NCBI GenBank assembly: GCA_005518205.2
Contig: RFFC02000044.1
Location: 1-55,723, forward strand
Reading direction: 5' to 3'
DNA length: 55,723 nucleotides
DNA from: Hormoscilla sp. GUM202
GTDB lineage: Bacteria > Cyanobacteriota > Cyanobacteriia > Cyanobacteriales > Desertifilaceae
The notes under the pieces are model-generated. The model had not been told where the DNA came from and did not search any database. It worked only from the letters and a program-made list of their open reading frames with translations. Position numbers and translations under genes: made by a program. Shown one piece after another: positions 22,323-29,553 of the stretch (position 1 is the stretch's first letter; the number at the start of each line of letters is the position of its first letter).

Positions 22323-23135
22323 CCAGCGGTAGCAGAGACAGCAGCTAGTAAACAGCGGAAAATAGCCAAGCAGCGGGGGTATGATTTTGTACTTCCTTAT
22401 CAGACGCCAAACTGGACAGCTAATTGGGGTCAGCGGATATTCATACAATGCCAGTTCTATGCAGGTGATTCTGGCAGTGTGTCCCATAAAAGCCTCGATC
22501 AAACGAAAGCTTCTCGCCAATATGTTCTCAGTTTAGCGCCAGATGCTCGGTTCGTCGAATACGTGGATGGGGCGGGATATTTTTCTGCCCTTAATGGCGA
22601 TTTGAAGAAGCTACTAGAAATGTCAACAACTAGCTCATTTTTCCAGGTACGGAGTGCAGCCATTCGCCTGCGTCGCGAACTCCAGCATCTAGGTTTCTTG
22701 ATGCCGTTAGAGTTAGAGCACGCGATTATTCGTTGTCACGGAGATAGGGCAAAGGCTGAAAGTTATTTAACTTCCGATGGTTATTCTCAGCCGGAAATTA
22801 ATCGGTGTTTCCATGACTGCATTCAACGGGCCTTGATTAAAGTAGAAGATAACGACAGACTATCACTTACACCAGAGAGGCGAATAGTTGCCAGAAGATA
22901 TTTTATGTTAGATGTTGTTGCTCAGTGTGGCAAGTCACCAAGTTCAGCTAGTCAAAGACTAGGAGGGTATTTGATGGTTCCCGGATACGGACCTTTTTAC
23001 GGGATGAAGCTAAACGAGATCGTATCAGAAGCGCTTGGTCTTGCCCCCAGTTTGCGGGAAGACTGGTCTAACCCAGAAACTATTACTGGCGACATCAGCT
23101 GGCTCTGCGATGAAGGTCTGGTGATTTCATGTTAG
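22323..23135 (+). CDS. Putative restriction endonuclease, exon 2 (C-terminal half)
   Basis: 270 codons continuing exon 1 after intron removal. A GTG at 22299 would open this frame 24 bases inside the intron and is unlikely to be a real start. The segment AKQRGYDFVLPYQTPNW followed by RIFIQCQFYAGDSGSVSHK has the look of a PD-(D/E)XK core, hydrophobic strand with Q-x-Q and a nearby basic residue, though I cannot fix the catalytic residues. A winged-helix-like region (LTPERRIVARRYFMLDVV) follows. It is probably the nuclease half of the RM system; activity depends on splicing. Confidence 0.65.
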   Translation, partial: PAVAETAASKQRKIAKQRGYDFVLPYQTPNWTANWGQRIFIQCQFYAGDSGSVSHKSLDQTKASRQYVLSLAPDARFVEYVDGAGYFSALNGDLKKLLEMSTTSSFFQVRSAAIRLRRELQHLGFLMPLELEHAIIRCHGDRAKAESYLTSDGYSQPEINRCFHDCIQRALIKVEDNDRLSLTPERRIVARRYFMLDVVAQCGKSPSSASQRLGGYLMVPGYGPFYGMKLNEIVSEALGLAPSLREDWSNPETITGDISWLCDEGLVISC

Positions 23136-23202
23136 CTACATTTGGGAAGTAGTCTAATAGTAGTGGGCACCGCCCACCGCAGCGGAATAACGAGGAGATA
23201 AA

Positions 23203-23414
23203 ATGTTAGAAATCCACAAGCAATAGATGAGAAAAATCAGGCGATAGCGGTTCAAATTTCCATAGCTAAGTTTGAACAGATTGAGGAAATATTGGATAAC
23301 TTTGGTTTAGCAAAGTTGATGTCAGAAGTAGAGGGGGAGGATAATGAACGATTATCCAAAGATGAAGCCCTGAAGTATTATCGATCTCTAAAGGATAATC
23401 ATGGTAAAATATAA
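23203..23414 (+). pseudogene. Antitoxin-like remnant (Phd/RelB type), frameshifted
   Basis: ATG 23203 follows CGAGGAGATAA, but the frame stops at once. Shifting after codon 4 opens NPQAIDEKNQAIAVQISIAK .. LSKDEALKYYRSLK, which ends at the stop 23412-23414. The composition and length (about 70 residues) match small antitoxins common in cyanobacteria. A short deletion near 23212 explains the break. No partner toxin follows directly. Confidence 0.5.
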
Positions 23415-23452
23415 ATTAGTAAAACTTGAGTATACGCAAAAATCATTCTAAC

Positions 23453-23764
23453 ATGGACATCAATGATATCAGATAATCTATTCAAGCGAACCAGATAATT
23501 GTTTCTCGTCATGCTAGAAAAGAAGCAGCAGAAGATAGTTTGGCGATCGCAGAAGTTTGCTTTTCAGTAAATTAAGAGGATATTATCAAAAACTACTCCG
23601 ACGATCGATCGTATCCCAGTTGTTTAATTTACGGAGATAATCAAAATGGAGAACCCGTTCATAGTGTCTGGGGTTATAATCAAGATACTGGTTGGGCTGT
23701 GTTGATTACAGTGTATAGACCCGATCCCAATCAATGGATTAACTGGCGTACAAAGAGAAAATAG
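23453..23764 (+). pseudogene. DUF4258 (toxin-like) gene with two stops
   Basis: Read through two in-frame TAA codons (codon 8 and about codon 40), the 104-codon frame gives QIIVSRHARKEAAEDSLAIA, then YPSCLIYGDNQNGEPVHSVW and [18 protein letters not shown]. This is the DUF4258 pattern, with the N-terminal SRHA and the C-terminal VYRPDP..W. Its stop overlaps the start of the next gene, whose first codons encode a YgiT-type zinc finger. DUF4258/YgiT is a known toxin-antitoxin-like pairing. Clearly inactive. Confidence 0.65.
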
Positions 23765-25089
23765 TGATGTTACTTATCGATAAATGTCCAATTTGTGGTG
23801 AAGAAGTTGCAGAGAAAGAAGTAACTGAGATTGTGCGAGGTGGTGGGAATACGGCATATCCCAAACCCACAGACATCAAAGTTCATAAAAGTTTACCCGA
23901 TTTCTTCTCCACAAGGGGTGGAGTCGCCTTGCGTCCGGGTGATGGCATTATCCACTCCTGGTTGAACCGCATGTTGCTACCGGATACCGTCGGCACCGGG
24001 GGCGACTCCCACACCCGTTTTCCCCTGGGAATTTCCTTTCCAGCGGGTTCGGGGTTAGTCGCCTTCGCCGCCGCATTAGGGGTAATGCCAGAATCAGTTT
24101 TAGTGCGGTTCCAGGGAGAATTGCAACCCGGAGTCACCCTGCGGGATATCGTGAATGCCATTCCCTACGTAGCCATCCAGAAGGGGTTGCTAACCGTGGC
24201 CAAAGAAAACAAGAAGAACGTCTTTTCCGGACGGATCTTGGAAATGGAAGGTTTGCCCGATTTGAAAGTGGAACAGGCTTTTGAACTCACCGATGCCACA
24301 GCGGAACGTTCTTGTGCCGGATGTGTTGTGAACTTAGGAACTGAAACTGTTTCTGAATATTTGCGTTCTAACGTCGCCCTATTAAAGAATATGGTAGCGC
24401 GGGGCTATCAGGATGGGCGGAACATCATGCGCCGGGTAGCCAAGATGGAAGCATGGTTGGCAAATCCCGAATTAATGTCAGCAGATGGGGATGCGGAGTA
24501 CGCGGAAGTGATTGAAGTCAATCTCAACGAGATTAAAGAACCCATTGTCGCCGCCCCCAACGACCCAGACAACGTGAAATTAATGTCAGAATGTGCGGGG
24601 GACAAAATCCATGAAGTGTTCATCGGTTCTTGCATGACGAACATCGGTCATTATCGGGCCGCAGCCAAGGTGTTAGAAAATGCGGGACCGGTAAAGGTGC
24701 GCTTGTGGATTTGTCCGCCCACGCGCATGGACGAAAAGCAGTTGCGAGAAGAAGGAGTATACGGAATTTTTGCCGCCGAGGGGGCGCGCACGGAAATGCC
24801 AGGATGTTCCTTATGCATGGGAAATCAGGCGCGAGTAGAAGATGGGGTGACGGTATTTTCCACTTCGACCCGCAACTTCAACAATCGCATGGGTAAAGGT
24901 GCCCAAGTGTATCTGGGTTCGGCGGAGTTGGCAGCAGTTTGTGCCCTCTTAGGACGCATTCCCACGGTAGAGGAATACATGGACATTGTCAAGGAGAAGA
25001 TTGACCCATTTGCTGGTGATTTGTATCGGTATTTGAACTTCGATCGCATTGCGGGATTCGAGGATGAAGGGGCGATGTGCGATGCGTAG
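23764..25089 (+). pseudogene. Chimera: YgiT-type zinc-finger start fused to a 3' copy of acnB
   Basis: The first 30 codons ([21 protein letters not shown]) look like the start of a YgiT-type antitoxin. From [11 protein letters not shown] at about 23857 the frame is AcnB from its residue 437 on, highly similar at DNA level to 17267-18571. Differences include a 12-bp deletion (LDMP lost). The iron-sulfur cysteine motifs GSCMTNIGH and CSLCMGN are kept, but the N-terminal half of the enzyme is absent, so aconitase activity is unlikely. A palindrome at 25072-25117 truncates the end; the lost tail (IPLEEMPKIEEILGMPV) is still visible to 25189. The two copies bracket the RM genes. Confidence 0.85.
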
Positions 25090-25117
25090 TGCGATTAGCG
25101 CGCGCAGAGCACATCGC
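25072..25117. repeat. Palindrome inserted in the acnB copy, frame-breaking
   Basis: An imperfect palindrome with arms GCGATGTGC / GCACATCGC. Aligned with true acnB, about 49 bp replace TC between GATGAAGG and GGGTGAT, a net gain of 47 bp that shifts the frame and brings a TAG. Its outline (GATGT arms, a GTAGTGC-type loop) resembles the palindromes at 34506-34549 and in mutL at 54062-54126. Confidence 0.75.
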
Positions 25118-25197
25118 GAGGGTGATCCCATTGGAAGAGATGCCCAAGATTGAGGAGATTTTGGGGATGCCAGTGGCGGCTGGAAAGTAAATAGACA

Positions 25198-25318
25198 CCT
25201 GCCGCCGCCGTCACCCGCCGCCGCCGTCACCCGCCGCCGCCGTCACCCGCCGCCGTCACCCTTTAGGGTGCGGCTACAAGAACAAAGCCCGCCTGCGCGG
25301 GCTTTGTTCTTGTAGCTC
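25198..25318. repeat. CCGCCGCCGTCAC tandem repeat and REP palindrome
   Basis: Three to four tandem units of GCCGCCGCCGTCACCC (about 25200-25260), then CCCTTTAGGGT and a strong palindrome AACAAAGCCCGCCTGCGCGG .. CGGGCTTTGTT (about 25281-25314). The palindrome belongs to the same REP family as 13968-14012 and the cores of MITE 2 and 3. It separates the acnB copy from the Uma2 fragment. Confidence 0.75.
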
Positions 25319-25608
25319 GGATCGACTGGCAAGGGGATCCGCCGCCGGATCTGGTCATCGAAATTGATGTCACTACCTATACTGCTGCTGAAGATTATGC
25401 GCCTTATCGGGTGCCAGAAGTCTGGCTATTTAAAAAGAGTGGGCTCAAGATTTACAGCTGGCGAGGGGAATCTTATCAACAGCAAACCAGGAGTCGCTAT
25501 TTCGGTGAAATTGACTTGCCAACCCTCATCGGAAATGTCCTTCAGGTGGCATCGGCGCAAGGAACCGGAGTTGCCTTGCGCGAACTCCGTCAACAGTTGA
25601 TGAAATAG
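25310..25608 (+). pseudogene. Uma2 (DUF820) C-terminal fragment
   Basis: An open frame beginning directly after a REP palindrome: RIDWQGDPPPDLVIEIDVT, then VPEVWLFKKSGLKIYSW and GVALRELRQQLMK at the stop. It is the C-terminal half of a Uma2 family protein, including the conserved PPPDLVIEID strand; the N-terminal 90-100 residues are missing. A GTG at 25411 gives only a meaningless short product. Confidence 0.75.
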
Positions 25609-25662
25609 CCGATCTCGTAGCGCGCGCGCAGCGCGTTCGATGCGAACTCGGAAATTGACGAT

Positions 25663-26805
25663 TTGTTGATTTTCGTGGGTGTACGTCCATTGCCTGGCAA
25701 CACTCTGGGGCAAGCGGGACCAGATGGTTTCGATGCTGCTGGAACTGTTTTCTTCAACCGCATCAATGGCAGTGATTTTCAGCCTTGGGTGGGAGAGTTG
25801 ACCTTCGATCCGGATGCGAATTGGTTTTTTGACTCCACGCCCAATACAGATGGGGACATTCCTTTCGGCCAAAGCGATTTTATTAGTACGGCTTTGCATG
25901 AAATCGGGCATGTTTTGGGCTTTGGTACTGCTGACATTTTCGAGCAAATCGGTGCCGGGGGGGCTTTTGATGGTCCCAATGCTTTGAATGTGAATGGGGG
26001 CCAACCTATTCCTCTGGAAGGGGATTTGTCTCATGTTGAAGAGGGGTTTTTGAATGATACTGTCTTGCTTGACCCCATAAACATTCGTGGAACCCGGAAG
26101 TTACCGACTCAGGTTGATTTGGCACTTTTGGCAGATATTGGGTACGAAATCGAAGGTTTTATAGCTCAAGGATCGACGCCCCCGATCGCCACTTCTGGGG
26201 ATGACCTGATCTTCGGGACAATTTTGGCTGATACGATCGATGGTTTAGGTGGTGGGGACCAAATTCAAGGCAATCGGGGGAACGATCGGCTGAATGGAGG
26301 TTCTGGAAACGATCTGCTGTTTGGTCAAGCAGGTAACGATACCCTGAATGGGGACGCTGGGGATGACCAACTTGCGGGTGATGAGGGTAATGACATTCTC
26401 AATGGTGGCTCTAATAATGATAACTTGTTCGGTGGCACGGGTAACGATATCCTGAATGGCGATGGGGGGAATGACTTACTGAGAGGAGAAGAAGGGGATG
26501 ATTTGCTCGATGGTGGTGCTGGCGATGATAACCTTTTTGGTGATGCGGGCCGGGATACATTCTTCTTTGGTGCAAACAATGGCGAAGATACTATAAACGA
26601 CATCGATATAGCTACTGAAGTAATCCAGATATCATCTGGACTGGGCTTTTCCACGGGATCGGATGTTCTTGCGACACTATCGAGGAGTTTCACTAACACT
26701 TCTGTATTCACCCTTAGCCCTGGAAACACGATTCGGATCTTTCATGAACAGGTATCGGATTTGAATACTACTCCTCTAACGGCAGCCAATTTCATCATTG
26801 TCTGA
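25663..26805 (+). CDS. Matrixin-like metalloprotease with RTX repeats, 5'-truncated
   Basis: 380 codons; the frame is open back to the stop at 25618-25620 but lacks a signal or prodomain, and repeat sequence (GCGCGCGCAGCGCG) abuts it, so the N-terminus was probably lost. Residues 1-150 resemble the zinc-metalloprotease catalytic domain with HEIGHVLGFG (HExxHxxG) near residue 82. From about residue 180 there are six or more nonapeptide RTX repeats (GGxGxDxxx, e.g. GGTGNDILNGDGGNDLL) that bind calcium and go with type I secretion. The C-terminus (LTAANFIIV) is a typical RTX end. Start at TTG 25663 is uncertain. Confidence 0.75.
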   Translation: MLIFVGVRPLPGNTLGQAGPDGFDAAGTVFFNRINGSDFQPWVGELTFDPDANWFFDSTPNTDGDIPFGQSDFISTALHEIGHVLGFGTADIFEQIGAGGAFDGPNALNVNGGQPIPLEGDLSHVEEGFLNDTVLLDPINIRGTRKLPTQVDLALLADIGYEIEGFIAQGSTPPIATSGDDLIFGTILADTIDGLGGGDQIQGNRGNDRLNGGSGNDLLFGQAGNDTLNGDAGDDQLAGDEGNDILNGGSNNDNLFGGTGNDILNGDGGNDLLRGEEGDDLLDGGAGDDNLFGDAGRDTFFFGANNGEDTINDIDIATEVIQISSGLGFSTGSDVLATLSRSFTNTSVFTLSPGNTIRIFHEQVSDLNTTPLTAANFIIV

Positions 26806-26825
26806 TACATGGGACAAAAACTCCA

Positions 26826-26975
26826 CCAATTACCTGGTTTCAGCACTAACAGCGCTGACGGTTTTACCACTTACACTGATGGCACGAGTAGCCTGGTAGT
26901 CGATGATTCAGAACGTCCTGACCTGAGAAGTGCGATCGGGATTACAAAGGCAGGGGAAATGTTATGTAAGGGCAC
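26826..26975 (+). repeat. Partial copy of an RTX-gene tail (also at 32228-32385)
   Basis: About 150 bp nearly identical to 32228-32385. It encodes LPGFSTNSADGFTTYTDG and TSSLVVDD and then runs on into non-coding GTTATGTAAGGGCAC. This copy has lost 8 bp (TAACGTGA) near 26908, so its small ORF at 26809 is not a real gene. GTAAGGGCAC pairs with GTGCCCTTAC at about 27008 as a stem-loop. Confidence 0.75.
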
Positions 26976-27007
26976 AGATTATCGGCGATGATGAGAAATT
27001 GTACCGC

Positions 27008-27092
27008 CGTGCCCTTACAGAAGGCGATCTGCAATCAACTGACCCGATGCGATCGCAAAAGAATCGGCTGCTTGTGCCCTGACCAGGTATAA
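27008..27092. repeat. Dispersed repeat, second copy at 27729-27803
   Basis: About 75-85 bp, GCCCTTACAGAAGGCGATC .. GATGCGATCGCAAAAGAATC .. CCCTGACCAGGTATAA. It occurs here and at 27729-27803, where an 11-bp segment is missing. The second copy replaces the 3' half of a PIN-domain gene. The two copies bracket an antitoxin/toxin pair. The rest of 26993-27216 holds no gene. Confidence 0.7.
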
Positions 27093-27216
27093 CTTATCGG
27101 TGGGGTTTCGCTGACAGTACAGATAAAATAGGTTAAAGTTGGGGAATAGGCCGTGAGAGTAACCGATGGACAGACCGATTTATTGACCGGACAAGATTGA
27201 ATAGAGAACAAGAATT

Positions 27217-27513
27217 ATGGACTATGCCTTTGACTGGAAGCCCGAACAAGCTTTATTGGAGAAATTGCTCGCCTTAGCACGTCAACGAGGTCAATCTCCC
27301 GAAGCCATTGTCACTGAAATAGTAAATATCTATCTAGAAAGGCAACCGCTAGCAATAGGCGATCTGGGATTGCGCAGCGCGCACGCTACGCGATCGGACC
27401 CGTTGGTAGGAATGTTTGCTGGTTCACCAGATTTAGCAACTAAATCAGAAACGATATTACAAGCAGAAATTAGGGAGAAGTCTGGCTGGACATGGAAAGA
27501 AACCCAGTTGTAG
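27217..27513 (+). CDS. Antitoxin-like protein (VapB/CopG-like)
   Basis: 98 codons from ATG 27217. The N-terminal half, LLEKLLALARQRGQSPEAIV, has the helical look of ribbon-helix-helix antitoxins. It overlaps the start of a PIN-domain frame by about 20 bp, the usual antitoxin-toxin layout. The middle RSAHATRS (nt about 27373-27397) comes from the short repeat GCGCAGCGCGCACGCTACGC inserted in frame. With its toxin truncated the pair is probably inactive. Family assignment is from context and general features. Confidence 0.55.
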   Translation: MDYAFDWKPEQALLEKLLALARQRGQSPEAIVTEIVNIYLERQPLAIGDLGLRSAHATRSDPLVGMFAGSPDLATKSETILQAEIREKSGWTWKETQL

Positions 27514-27730
27514 GTGACAGTGGTTTTGTTGTGGCATTGCTAAATCAAAGAGACTCGTGGCATAGCGAAGTGGCACAGGTTTATGCCCAGCAACAGCAGA
27601 TATTGTTACCACAAACAGTGCTGACTGAAGTTGCCTATTTAATAGGTCGTGATGCCGGAGTTGCTACTGTAGTAGCTTTTTTGCGAGGAGGGATCTCCAA
27701 TCCCATTGGTGTCGAGGCACAAGGTAACAT
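27492..27730 (+). pseudogene. PIN-domain toxin (VapC-like), 3'-truncated
   Basis: The first 75 codons carry PIN-domain features: GDSGFVVALLNQRDSWH (first acidic residue) and LPQTVLTEVAYLIGR (second acidic site). Frame homology stops near VVAFLRGG, where the dispersed repeat shared with 27008-27092 begins, so the C-terminal half with the remaining acidic residues is absent. Intact VapC proteins are about 130 residues. ATG 27492 is inside the upstream antitoxin frame. Confidence 0.65.
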
Positions 27731-27802
27731 GCCCTTACAGAAGGCGATCGGCAATCAACTGGCCCGATGCGATCGCAAAAGAATCGCCCTGACCAGGTAT
27801 AA

Positions 27803-28099
27803 ATGAAGACAGTACAAATGGATATCGAGGTAAAGAATACTTTACCCTTAAAGGATCTTACGGCATAAATCAGGTTAGAAGCGGAAAGCAAAGCCAAGGA
27901 AGCATATGTAATGACGTTGCTGCGTCATGCCCAAATCAGCGCGGGACTAGCAGCAGAACTCCTAGAGATCGATCGGTGGCAACTATCGGAATTGATGAAT
28001 GTCTATGAAATATCGCCATTTGATGATAGCATGACATTAGCAGAATTTCAGCAGGAAGTAGCTTCAGCAGCTAGTGAATTGGAGAAATACAAGAAGTGA
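27803..28099 (+). pseudogene. UPF0175 antitoxin-like gene with one nonsense codon
   Basis: From ATG 27803 the frame reads DIEVKNTLPLKDLTA, one TAA, then EAESKAKEAYVMTLLRHAQI .. LLEIDRWQLSELMNVYEISP and ends at 28099. The second half matches the UPF0175 pattern (xxISxGLAAELLxIxRWxL). A single G-to-T change of a GAA codon would explain the stop near 27866. Translation could restart at ATG 27911. It overlaps the DUF3368 remnant downstream, its usual partner. Confidence 0.65.
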
Positions 28100-28218
28100 T
28101 AATCCTGTAGGACACCACCCCTTTCAGTGAACTAGCAAAGGTGGGTAAACTAGAGATTGTGCCAGCTATCTTTGGAGAACTAATTATCCCTGAAGAAGTC
28201 TACCTTTGCCAGTGAGCC
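28096..28218 (+). pseudogene. DUF3368 (PIN-like) toxin remnant
   Basis: GTG 28096 overlaps the UPF0175 stop. With one in-frame TAG at codon 5 it reads DTTPFSELAKVGKLEIV then IFGELIIPEEVYL before running into repeat sequence. This is the start of a DUF3368 protein, which is normally about 160 residues; only about 40 codons remain. Confidence 0.6.
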
Positions 28219-28530
28219 GTTCGTAGTAAAGGCTTTAGCCTTTGCCAGTGAGCCGTTCGTAGTAAAGGCTTTAGCCTTTGCCGCGTCGCGCTCGACCGAT
28301 AAGATGGGAGTGCGATCGTCTCAAGGGCGGATCTGTCTCATGCTGGAAAACCTGTTTGCTAGAGAGATACTCTCTACCGGGGGTGCTGGAGATGAAAGCA
28401 GGGGCCTCGCTGCTGTGAAGAGAGGAGATCGGGGCGTGAGGGCCAAATCCAACCTACCGGTGTCTGGAGGAGTCTGCATAGAGCATTACCGGTAGGGCGG
28501 CATCAACGAGATGATAAATTGGCTTGGGGG

Positions 28531-28560
28531 TTGACAGTTTTGGTCCGCTGTGTATACAAT
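28531..28560 (+). promoter_or_regulatory. Sigma-70-type promoter in array unit 1
   Basis: TTGACA (28531-28536), 16-bp spacer, then TATACA preceded by TGTG (28553-28558), close to consensus. Transcription would enter the next unit. An AGCTTCT / AGAAGCT hairpin follows about 10 bases downstream. Confidence 0.65.
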
Positions 28561-28885
28561 GGAGAAGGTTAGCTTCTGTTAAGCTAGAAGCTGTATGCGC
28601 CTAGCAAAAGTAAGTAGTAAAGGCTTTAGCCTTTGCCGCGTCGCGCTCGACCGATAAGATGGGAGTGCGATCGTCTCAAGGGCGGATCTGTCTCATGCTG
28701 GAAAACCTGTTTGCTAGAGAGATACTCTCTACCGGGGGTGCTGGAGATGAAAGCAGGGGCCTCGCTGCTGTGAAGAGAGGAGATCGGGGCGTGAGGGCCA
28801 AATCCAACCTACCGGTGTCTGGAGGAGTCTGCATAGAGCATTACCGGTAGGGCGGCATCAACGAGATGATAAATTGGCTTGGGGG

Positions 28886-28915
28886 TTGACAGTTTTGGTC
28901 CGCTGTGTATACAAT
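28886..28915 (+). promoter_or_regulatory. Sigma-70-type promoter in array unit 2
   Basis: An identical promoter 355 bp downstream of the first: TTGACA, 16-bp spacer, TATACA. In unit 3 the corresponding place has degenerated to TTGATA with a poor -10. Confidence 0.65.
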
Positions 28916-29553
28916 GGAGAAGGTTAGCTTCTGTTAAGCTAGAAGCTGTATGCGCCTAGCAAAAGTAAGTAGTAAAGGCTTTAGCCTTTGCCGCGTCGCG
29001 CTCGACCGATAAGATGGGAGTGCGATCGTCTCAAGGGCGGATCTGTCTCATGCTGGAAAACCTGTTTGCTAGAGAGATACTCTCTACCGGGGGTGCTGGA
29101 GATGAAAGCAGGGGCCTCGCTGCTGTGAAGAGAGGAGATCGGGGCGTGAGGGCCTTATACTACCTACCGGTGTCTGGAGGAGTCTTCTGAGAATATCACC
29201 GGTAGGTAAGCGTCAACGAAATGATAAATTTGCTTGGGGGGGTTGATATTGTGGGTCAGATGTGGATAGGACAGAGACGGCTTCTGTTACGCGACAACTG
29301 ATGAGCAAAAACGTTTTACAAGAATTGTTAAGGTCTACTGAAGCATTTGCAGAAAAAGTCGGTCTAACGTATAATAAGTAGGGGAAGGTAACGGACAAGG
29401 TAGATTTACTCCGCTGGCGAAAGGAATGGCTCTGAGGAGAGATCCAGATCTTCGATATAGATGACAGTGGCATAGCAAGTTCATTGTCTGACACGAGATA
29501 GAGTAGAGTAGGGGCGTGAGACCCCTGTTGTAGTATTAACGGAGGTAAGAGTT

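Larger units (their letters stand above)
28215..29302 (+). repeat. 355-bp tandem array with embedded promoters, candidate ncRNA
   Basis: Units at 28259-28613 and 28614-28968 are essentially identical. A third starts at 28969 and matches to about 29152 before diverging. A 38-bp repeat with AAAGGCTTTAGCCTTT precedes it (28218-28258). Each unit contains the hairpin CTACCGGT..ACCGGTAG; in unit 3 the loop changes and the stem is longer on both sides (TACCTACCGGTG with CACCGGTAGGTA). It also contains AGAGAG-ATA-CTCTCT and, near its end, a strong promoter. The 63-codon frame in each unit (MGVRSSQGRIC..) is not protein-like and is not conserved in unit 3's second half. I read the array as repeated RNA-producing units of unknown role. 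Confidence 0.6.

Noticed and set aside
21776-22520. Minus-strand ORFs of 73-137 codons
   Set aside because: They lie opposite a structured group II intron and are not conserved in the twin intron.
28304-28850. Two identical 63-codon ORFs (MGVRSSQGRIC..)
   Set aside because: They fall entirely in the 355-bp repeat, have no ribosome site or family, and the frame is not conserved in the third unit.
28218-28968. Tandem repeats as a CRISPR array
   Set aside because: Units of 38 bp and 355 bp are contiguous without unique spacers, and no cas genes are present.
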